In this document: positions 55,892 to 64,000 of the stretch, in pieces
How positions within the stretch are numbered: the first letter of the stretch is position 1
Layout of the letters: each line of letters opens with the position of its first letter
Assembly (NCBI RefSeq): GCF_011386835.1
Contig: NC_088799.1
Location: 72,559,302 to 72,623,301, forward strand
DNA from: Chrysemys picta bellii
Lineage: Eukaryota > Chordata > Testudines > Emydidae
DNA length: 64,000 bases
Direction: 5' to 3'
The notes under the pieces: model-generated
Seen by the model: the letters and a program-made list of their open reading frames with translations, nothing else
The model's database searches: none
Told to the model about the DNA's origin: nothing
Program-made: the position numbers and the translations under genes

Positions 55892-58800
55892 GTATTTGTC
55901 ACCTAACCACCAAGAAACTGTATATACATATAGGGTCATGAGTCCCCTCAAATACATACTAATTCACACACAAAAATGTCATAAATAAAACTTCTCAAAT
56001 ATTAATGTAAGAATAAAAAAAATCATATTAATACATATACGTAGAAAAGTGAACAAAATATTTATAAACCCAGTTGGCTGAAATCATGGTTTGTATTTAG
56101 TAAATGTGTTAGTGAATTTATTTCTCCCTCCATTTGCCCCTCTGAAACCACTCACATAAAATAAGAAATACTAAATCAACACAAAGGCTCTCTACCTACG
56201 TCAGGATATTCAGGGAGGACAGTTTCAGTAAACTGTTTTTATTTTATAGCTTGCAATTTTGCATACATTTCAGTAGTAAATACTGAATACGAGGACCTTC
56301 CTGTTACTCCTTGACCCTGTAGTTTTTAATTCAGTTAAAGGTAATGGAAAACTTATACAACACCTGATAAACTTGCAGCTGAGATAGAGGAATAATGTTT
56401 ATGACATCTGGAGACAATGGGGTGCATTGTTCTGCCCACACATGATCAATTGCAGAATTGGGACCATAGCCGATTTTCAAGGTTATTAGATCACTTGTTG
56501 ATTTAATTTTTAAAACTTTAAAGACCTTATTGCACACATGCAATCACTGTGGACACCAAAACCAGCAGAGAAAGGGCTTAGCCTTTTGTAGGAATTACAT
56601 AAAATCACGCAAACAGACAAGAATTTATAATATACACAATTATCACTTACAATTTACTAGAAATATTGGATGGGGGAAAACCCTTTTGTAATAATTTTTG
56701 GGCTAATTTTGATACCTTGCTACATAGAATATGTGTGTCTGAATATACTCTATTTTTACTGATTGAACATTTGGGCAACACTGGTTGTACATGTCATTTT
56801 AGAGTATATTATTTCAATTAAAGCATTCCAAGCTATGTAAAAGAAAAACTGTGTGACACTATGCAAAGCAAGCAAGTGATTTCATATCAGAGTTAAAGCA
56901 ACGGGGACTGGGTATACCATTTTCCTCTGGAAAAGGAATTGCTAATGTAAGTGGGAAAAAATCACATGCACCAACACAGATGCATAATATGTTTGCTTGA
57001 ACAGTAATCTGTTATCTAAATAGTCAGTGTCTGTTATGGTCCTGCCTTAGGTGTTTCTATAGTAAGGGATCACATTATTTGCATGTTGTGCCAGTATCCC
57101 CTTTTGCCTCGCTTAAATTGTATGAAATCCTTAAAGCTATCTTGATGTGCGGTGACAGATATTTTGTAGAAATGTCCTGATGACATGTGAATTGCAAAAT
57201 TCTACCCTGACTTATAACCAGTGCAATATCTTTTCACTTCAGTTAGTGCAGAATCTGAGATGTGAATGGAACATTGATTTGCCACTAAGACCACATTCAC
57301 TAATGGAACCTATCATAACCTCATCGATAAGAATAAAACCAGGAGTACAGGAAGCTACTTCAGCACCTTATCCTTTCATTAAAAGGGGAGAATAGAGTAG
57401 TATAAATGTGCCAGATTCTCTGTTGGTGTAAATGGAAGCAGCGCCATGGAGTTCAATTATTGTTTGTCTATTTAAACTAGCAAAGATATTGGACTGATAT
57501 TTTAACTGTTCTTCTCTTCAGGAAAGATTTATTAATAGAAAAGAACCTTTTTCTTTCAATCACTCCTCTTACAGATGATTCTTAAATAAGCCCTTGCATT
57601 TGCGAAGTTTATTTTCTATTTTATGGCACCTATTATTCATATTTCTCTGTCATAACTTTAAACTCTGCAAGGTCTCTACTTGATAAACATGTGTGCAACT
57701 CCCATTTACATCAATTGAAGAGGCATATGGCTGTCTTGGGAAGAACAGAGCTAACCATAAGGATAAATGTATGCAGCAGAAATAATTGCACCAAAATATT
57801 ATCTGTATAATTGTGCAGCAGTCTAATATGGTATGTGAGATAAACATACCTATTTAACAGACATAAACTATTTCAAAGAAGTATGTGTCTGCACTAGTAA
57901 ACAACATTAACATTTTAAAGAATTCTTTTTTTAAAGTGTTTGGCGTGGTTATGATTATATTTAGAGATGGGGAAAAAAATCAATCATAAAATTTGTCCAC
58001 CACATGAAGCAATCTTTATTCTTTCTACATTTCTTCATGACATTGACATTTCTACAGTACATATCTAGTCATGAAAAAGTATAATTTACAGCATAAAAAA
58101 AGAGTTGTTCAATAGAAGTAGCAAGGGAGAGCTGATTGTGGATTTTAAATAGGAAGCCTGACTTCAGCTCTCAACAGTAAATTTACACTGATGCATTTTA
58201 GATTACTAAATACATAACATCTGAATGCCATTGCCTAACCAGACATTTTATATTCTGTTTTCTGACTCTCAGTTGCTTCTTGGCTTCATGTCTTGTATTA
58301 GTTGGACTTCAGTAATATAAAAATGTAACAAATCTATTTGACTAAGAGGATCTGATGTGCAGTCTCAGGTGTATTGAGCTCTTTAGATAGCATATCATTT
58401 ACATGCAGATTCTATCAGTTCCCTGTTGATCTCTTCTATTGCAATAAGATAATATTTTACTTAAATTTACTGCACATGGACAATGCAACAGTATTAAATA
58501 TCATGCATTGAACTCAACTGGTTCAAGTTTTTAAAATGATGAGACAATTGGATGAGTAGTGGAAAAACTAGTTTGCTGTTCCCTGCCATCCCGTGCCCTA
58601 AATACTGTACTTGAGTTCCATGGGAATTGTCATATTGTTGCCTTTAATCTCTGAAATTACCACTCTCCAAGGTGCAGAAATACTTCTAGGTATGAAGATG
58701 ATGATAATGATAGTCTATGAAATTTTCTGATTGACTAATATTATTAATGCTGTCATCATTCCTAATACTACCACCTATTTCTGGAGGTATTTAGAGGTAA

Positions 58801-59025
58801 TACAGCAGGACTTTCCTCCTGAGTTCTAATTCATTTTATTCTGCCAATTGTGCCCTACTCTAAATCCTGTTGTGAAGAATATCTTTCAACCATACGTATT
58901 TTCAATTCAGACATGGAACAGTAATCCAGAAATGGCACTGGAATGCACGATTGTCCCATGAGAACACATGAACATGTTGGATTTGGAGAATTAAATTATC
59001 TATGGCCATACACACATTTCTGGGA
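55892..59025. other. Unannotated AT-rich stretch of 3.1 kb
   Basis: Apart from a palindromic-family remnant at 57408-57452 (GTTGGTGTAAATGGAAGC, GCCATGGAG), no repeat or gene is recognised. It is one of the longest repeat-poor intervals in the window. Confidence 0.4.
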
Positions 59026-59028
59026 TAT

Positions 59029-59110
59029 TTTTTGTAGCTTTTCAAGCATAGCAGAATAATGGTGAATCATTTTTGTAGCTTTTCAAGCATAGCAGAATAA
59101 TGGTGAATCA
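59029..59110 (+). repeat. Perfect 41-bp tandem duplication
   Basis: Units 59029-59069 and 59070-59110 are identical; each starts TTTTTGTAGCTTTTCAAGCA and ends TGGTGAATCA. Identity implies a recent event or recent conversion. Two adjacent copies with no spacer. Confidence 0.95.
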
Positions 59111-59635
59111 TAGTCCATGCTATGTGCCATTATTCTGTCTTAAATGTGTTCTGTCTGTGTAGAGTGCTGCCATTGTGCCTCTCCAAGCAAAAGAACTGCA
59201 CTAGTTCTATTGTTCTGGAGAACTCTTCACCCCAGAAGAAAGTGGTAGGATATAGGACTTAGTGAACAATTATTCTGTTGATAGGATTTCTAATAATTGT
59301 CAGAGAAATTTCTCTCTCGCCTTATTGCTCCCTTTAGTTTTGTTATTGTGCAGCACTACAGGAATCAGTTAATTCACAATAACTTTTAGAGAATGCTAAG
59401 CTACTGGAAGTTCCTAAATGATGTCTCTTCACTTTACTTGTCAAGATATTTTTATTTTTCTGTGATCTCCTCTGTGGAAGGTGACTAGCATTAAAAGGAA
59501 GTTTCAAAAAGGTGGCAATAATATAAGCTTTACTGTATAATTTGGCCATGGCTGCCCGGTTTTCATCAGTTTTTAAAAGCCGTTCTGACTCTTGTTTTTG
59601 ATCTTGATTTCTTGATTTCCCTTCAGCATGAAAAA
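59111..59635. other. Unassigned stretch
   Basis: No gene recognised. A 106-codon minus frame (59343-59663) ends within the hAT fragment and shows no known domain. Confidence 0.35.
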
Positions 59636-59639
59636 ACCC

Positions 59640-59745
59640 CCAGTGGGGGCCGCGATCGGCCAAACCTGCCGTGTCAGCATGTAAATAAACTGGCCCGGCC
59701 CGCCAGGGTACTTACCCTGGCGAGCCGCGTGCCAAACGTTGCTGT
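59640..59745. mobile_element. hAT MITE fragment
   Basis: 'GCCGCGATCGGCCAAACCTG' and 'GTAAATAAACTGGCCCGGCC' match the right half of the element at 15647-15957 (GCGATCGGCCGAACCTG, GTAAACAAACCGG). 'CGAGCCGCGTGCCAAACGTT' follows as the right sub-terminus. Both ends are missing. Confidence 0.75.
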
Positions 59746-60015
59746 TTTATTATATACCCACTGGGCAGGGGGTAGGAAGACAGTACTGTATGTAAATTAT
59801 CTTTTCTCTTATGCTTGTAGGATGAAATGTTGGCCTCATTAGTAAGAATAAAACCATATAACTCATCTATTCTTACCTGAAATCAATGACAAAAAAGTTT
59901 CAGGCATATTCAATTTTCCTCTACATTAACTTCAATGGGCCCAGGATTTCATCCATAGTTCTCTCAGAGGAAAAAGTTGGGTGCTTGCATCATACTCCCT
60001 ATTGGATATGGATCC
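59746..60015. other. Unassigned stretch with a palindromic-motif remnant
   Basis: 'AACTTCAATGGGCCCAGGAT' at about 59929 belongs to the dispersed palindromic family. Otherwise nothing recognised. Confidence 0.35.
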
Positions 60016-60019
60016 ACAT

Positions 60020-60180
60020 GATATTGGATGGCAGGATAACAGGATGGCAAGAGAGAGATCAATTGATCATTACCTGTAGGTTCACTCCCTCTGGGGCCCC
60101 AGGTATTGGCCACTGTTGGTAGACAGGATACTGGGCTAGATGGACCTTTGGTGTGACCCAGTATGGCCGTTCTTATGTTC
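60020..60180 (+). mobile_element. CR1 LINE 3' end
   Basis: 'CATTACCTGTAGGTTCACTC' and 'CACTGTTGGTAGACAGGATA' are followed by 'TGGGCTAGATGGACCTTTGG' and the end 'GTATGGCCGTTCTTATGTTC'. This is the same terminal subfamily as the minus-strand copy at 16966 but shorter. Confidence 0.85.
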
Positions 60181-60235
60181 ACATCACAAAACCACCACAA
60201 ACCTTGTCACACTTTATTTTGCCATCTGTGCATGT

Positions 60236-60450
60236 GCTCTTCTCTACTCTCCCCATCTTCTGTTTCTTTTTTCTTTCCCTTCCCCTTTCTGCTTTTCATT
60301 TTCTTCTTCACTTTCTACTCCCTCCTTCCATCCTGTCTGTCTCTGTTTCATCTTCCACATCTTCCAGTCCTTTCCACTCTTTTTATTTTTGTGGCATCTG
60401 TTTCCCTCTGTGTTTTTCTTCCCTTCTTCTATTACCCATATTCTCACCAC
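60236..60450 (+). repeat. Long pyrimidine-rich tract
   Basis: About 215 bp are overwhelmingly C and T on the plus strand ('CTTTCCCTTCCCCTTTCTGC', 'CTACTCCCTCCTTCCATCC'). Three overlapping plus frames of 96-141 codons and a minus frame exist only because the tract lacks stops. It could form triplex DNA. Confidence 0.8.
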
Positions 60451-60454
60451 TGAG

Positions 60455-62925
60455 ATCAAAAACTGTGGTTAAGCATGTTTCAAAGCTAGTTGTATGGTAC
60501 AGATCAGGTCCTCCTTGGGTCAGCTCATGGGACCAACTGAGTGCAGAACAGGATCTTGAGATCAGTGACTATGACTGAAGGTTGAAAACCTTACTCTCCT
60601 GAGTAGTGTTTACTCAAATGAATAGAGCCGTCAACATTATTATGGATCAGCATCAAATCAGAGAATGTATAGTCAGCAGTTGCACCACAATATATTAACA
60701 GCTTTAATAATGTAGATTTTGAGTCGTTTGCATTTCTGACATTTAGGGACATTTTTTTCAGGCACAATGTGGTGTAGCTGCAATGTAGTCCATGGTGCTG
60801 TGCTACTTTGCATCAGTAAAGAATATCGGCCTTAGTCTTTGCATCAGGTGATGCATTGCTGGAATATATTTTTATATTTCTGTGTATTATGTGAATGTAG
60901 ACATGTCGTTCTGTAGGTCTGTGGAAAGTGAATGGATATTTATGTAGCAGTCAGTATTGCTATTGTTAGAGCTTTTATGGTGTGGCAAATAAGGAGTCTC
61001 TTTAAAGACTCAAGAGCAACAGGATTTACAGAGACTTCTCAAAGAATGTTTTAATTGTAAATATCTCCACCACTTATATTTTAAAGTGGTAAAGTTTAAA
61101 AAATGCGTAAATGCATCAAATCTAATCAGTGGCTTGCTTTAACACATTTGAAGTCTTCTATCCACATTTCTTTCTATTTCACTCTGTAACTTTCCCTATA
61201 CTTGTCTTCTGTACCCAACTAGCTCTAGAAAGTGCGCCCAAAACTATCTTGATGCTTTTAAGATATTTAAAATTGATGTCATTTTCCTCCCTGACATTTT
61301 ACATGTTGCTGCTGTTAGAATTTTGATTTATTTTCGGTAGATTATCAGACTATTGATCCTATGATGATTACAGGGTGTTCCATGGAGAGAGAAGTAGACA
61401 ATTTGAGACATTTCATTTGCTGTGCCCTAGTGCCCAGCAAAATAGTAAATATTTAGTTGTTAGGGAAAGCCAAAAGGGAGATTAAGAGAATTTGTTGTCC
61501 CAGATCACCAAGTCTCAGACTTCTATTCTGCTAGTTGACCAAGTGGAGCAGGCCTAGCAAGAAGCAGGAATGTTGCCACTGTTTATATTCCTGATGATTT
61601 GTTTTATACATCTTTAATTAAAATTAATCCCAACCTATCCACAGTATTGTTTCTCTTACCCTATATTCAGAGCTACATTAAGTAGCAACTTTTGCCAGGC
61701 GAGTCTATAGATGAAAATTTGCCTGTGGGTGATTTTGCTTCCATGCAAAAAGACTGGCGCGTAAGTCTAATTAGCTGCTCTCTCTCTCAGAACATAAATT
61801 TTGTTGTTTGCATGTCTGGATGAATTCTCATCCTTCAGAGAGTAAGTCATCATCTCTGCTTTGGGTTCTTGTCTCTCTTCCTTCTAATTGCTAAACATGC
61901 TTGAAAGAACTGAGAAATGTGTTTTTACTTTCCATTCACAGGGGATAAATGCCACAAAGGCAAAATCCACTGCAACCATATAAAACTCAAATAATTGGGC
62001 TACATGCAAGTGGGGCACAAAAATGCTGGGAAGGGGAAATCCAATCCAAAAACCCAGGACTAGTGAGGATATCCTAATCCCTATACATGCTATTATAGTT
62101 GTTGGGCTGTAACAGCTGCAATCCCTCTGCAATAGATATATAGACTCTTGGGGCCACTGGTCCTGCAAAAATGTAGGTCTTGTCACCTTTCTGTGGCTCA
62201 TTCCAATCCTGGTCTTCCATGTTGTAGGACTGGTGCAGAAACCCTTTCCAAAGCACATAGGGATGTGTAGATACCCCTCTTTGGCTTCCTCCTGTATAGC
62301 CCCTCTTTGGGTATAAGTGGGTTTACCACATTTAGCTGAATATTATCCTCAACGTGTTCCCGTACACTGGAATTTCCCCATGTTTTAATTGTTTAATAAA
62401 GTCATTTCTTCTTGACTGCACAGTGTTTCCATTCTATACATTTTTTTCATGTAAATTTAACAGATGTTTGAGGGGAGGAGAGTAGAAGGAGACTAAATGT
62501 AACTTTTCCTCCATATAATGTTAATTCTGTTGGAGGATAGTATATTAAAGCTGAGGATGAGTCATGCTTGAAATACATGACCTTCCTGTTTCCTTACTAA
62601 AATGCCAACATATATCTAAAACTGGTGGGGGGCTAATAAAATAACCAAAGAGCTTTGTCACCATTTTGATGTTTAGTCCATCATGGCCAGAATATAAAAT
62701 CAAATCTGTCCATACTCTGGAATAATGTAGCTGGCCAATTGTGCAATGTTTTACATGGAGATGAGCATCTTTTGTGGCTCCCAAAGGCAAAAACATTTAC
62801 ACCCTGAGCTGAGCAGTTTGATATTCTTCTATTGATGGAGGGGCTCATACTCTAGTTTATCCTTCCAGACATTGGTGTTGTTTTGAATGGCATCACATTG
62901 GCAGTATCTTGATTGTAGATATTTT
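60455..62925. other. Unannotated AT-rich stretch
   Basis: No gene or named repeat. Frames such as 124 codons on the minus strand (61884-62258) have no recognisable domain. Confidence 0.4.
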
Positions 62926-62929
62926 AGGT

Positions 62930-63125
62930 ATTTATAGAGCCCCCATTAACACCTCACAATCTTTAATCTTCACAATATCCCTATGAGGAAGTGTTATTAT
63001 TCCCATGGGGAACTAGGTCACAGAGAGACTAAGTAATTTGTGCCAGGTTACACAGGATGCCAGTTGTCGAGCAGGAATTGAACCTGGGTCAATTGAGCCC
63101 TAACCATTAGACGAGCCTTCCTCTA
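62930..63125 (-). mobile_element. MIR-type SINE, minus orientation
   Basis: The plus strand reads 'TATTTATAGAGCCCCCATTA', 'CCCATGGGGAACTAGGTCAC', 'AGACTAAGTAATTTGTGCCA', 'GCAGGAATTGAACCTGGGTC' and 'CCTAACCATTAGACGAGCCT'. This is the full reverse-complement order of a MIR, with the tRNA-like head at the right. The B-box-like GAATTGAACC is clear. Confidence 0.88.
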
Positions 63126-63129
63126 CTTG

Positions 63130-64000
63130 GGGTTGCAGCCATTATAGTCATGGAATAGTCATCTGAAGGTACTTCAGAGGAAAAAGAAAATATCAGACCC
63201 CATAAAAGAAGTTCATAATTGAACAAATAACCTTGCAAGAAACGGGAAAATAAGTGGGGTTAGGCTGGGAGGGATGATAAGCCACAATAAAGTAGGCTGC
63301 ATACACTTTTGTTTTAATTCATTCTTTGATGCACATCACAGCCGCACAACTACAATAATAGACACTGCAGTTCCCAATTTGACTGAGTATGAAAAATATC
63401 TTGTATAACTGAACCCACAGGCATGTAACCTCCCACAGCAAGGAGAACCTGTTCTATCCATCTCCATTACTATTATATTCTGTTTAAAGGATTTGGATTA
63501 ATGTTAGATATTAGTCAGTTCCTCTGTGTTCTAAAGGGTTGTATCTCTGTGCAAATATTTCATTTTGATGCACTTGTATAAAGATACTTGATGTTCCTTT
63601 TTGAAATGCATATAAAATCTACCATCTGCATTATACATTAAAAAGCAAAGAACTGGCAGAATCTGGCTGCATTGATGTATGTATTCAGCACATGTGATAT
63701 GTGCCTTTGAGTACACAAACGCACACATTCACATCAAAGCTGTAGTAGTGCGATGGGATGTAAATGGTATTGTATACGTTATTAGTTCTGGAAACTGAAC
63801 ATGGATCCCAGAGGAGGTGTGGAGAGCCACCACACCTAGAGAAAGCTGTGTGAGGAAGGGAACGTTGGTATGGGGAGATGGAAGGGAATAATTTGGTTGT
63901 TTCTCTTGGATGGACTCTAGGAATTAGAGTATGCTTGGAATGGGGCATGTACGAATTTGCTGCAGAGAGAGGAAGTGGGTAAACAGGGGCCTCTGGAATT
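63130..64000. other. Unannotated stretch to window end
   Basis: No gene or recognised repeat. An 87-codon minus frame at 63685-63948 matches nothing known to me. Confidence 0.4.

Noticed and set aside
60140..60578. Several overlapping frames (96-141 codons)
   Set aside because: They exist because of a pyrimidine-rich tract; the translation is Ser/Phe/Leu/Pro low complexity.
63531..63948. Minus-strand frames near the window end
   Set aside because: Short, overlapping, and without similarity to any family I recognise.

Overview
The window looks like vertebrate nuclear DNA from a turtle, most likely a cryptodire. I base this on memory of repeat families, not on a search. The clues are several CR1 LINE subfamilies, a tRNA-headed SINE with a CR1-type 3' tail on the minus strand (46745-46914), MIR and L2-like remnants, GC-rich hAT MITEs, short 'GTCTACACT'-ended elements, and a solo retroviral LTR. 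A crocodilian is the main alternative. The unique sequence is AT-rich with very few CpGs, while the young-looking DNA transposons are GC-rich.

I found no host protein-coding gene, exon, rRNA or functional tRNA. The longer open frames are either relics of LINE proteins or by-products of low-complexity or transposon sequence. The window is best read as intergenic or deep intronic sequence carrying stacked mobile-element debris.

Layout. 1-5.75 kb: MIR, an L2-like tail, two fold-back repeats and a minus-strand CR1 3' half (3549-4530). 5.76-6.97 kb: a complete non-autonomous hAT element with a 14-bp perfect TIR and an 8-bp target duplication, filled by a C-rich minisatellite. 9.3-9.85 kb: a hAT MITE abutting a large fold-back element. 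13.1-14.9 kb: a minus-strand LINE fragment with a CFDP2-like endonuclease frame still open for about 249 codons. 15.6-16.0 kb: a hAT MITE with a perfect 8-bp duplication. 17.0-18.2 kb: a CR1 that has lost its reverse transcriptase region. 19.6-21.0 kb: a solo LTR with TG...CA ends and a 4-bp target duplication. 22-31 kb: four 'GTCTACACT' MITEs, with CR1 and MIR pieces at 31-32 kb; a fifth MITE copy lies at 38.9 kb. 42.5-43.5 kb: a plus-strand CR1 3' half. 45.6-46.3 kb: a 721-bp PIF/Harbinger-like element with TAA duplications. 46.7-47.0 kb: the SINE and a near-perfect 21-bp hairpin. 53.2-55.9 kb: a hAT MITE, a Tigger-like fragment and a 365-bp fold-back insertion with a 10-bp target duplication. 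59.6-60.2 kb: hAT and CR1 ends. 62.9 kb: a MIR.

The strongest theme is inverted symmetry. At least fifteen dispersed elements, from about 50 bp to about 365 bp, are self-complementary. They fall into several distinct families, some of which I cannot assign to a known class. Together they make this stretch unusually rich in potential hairpins.
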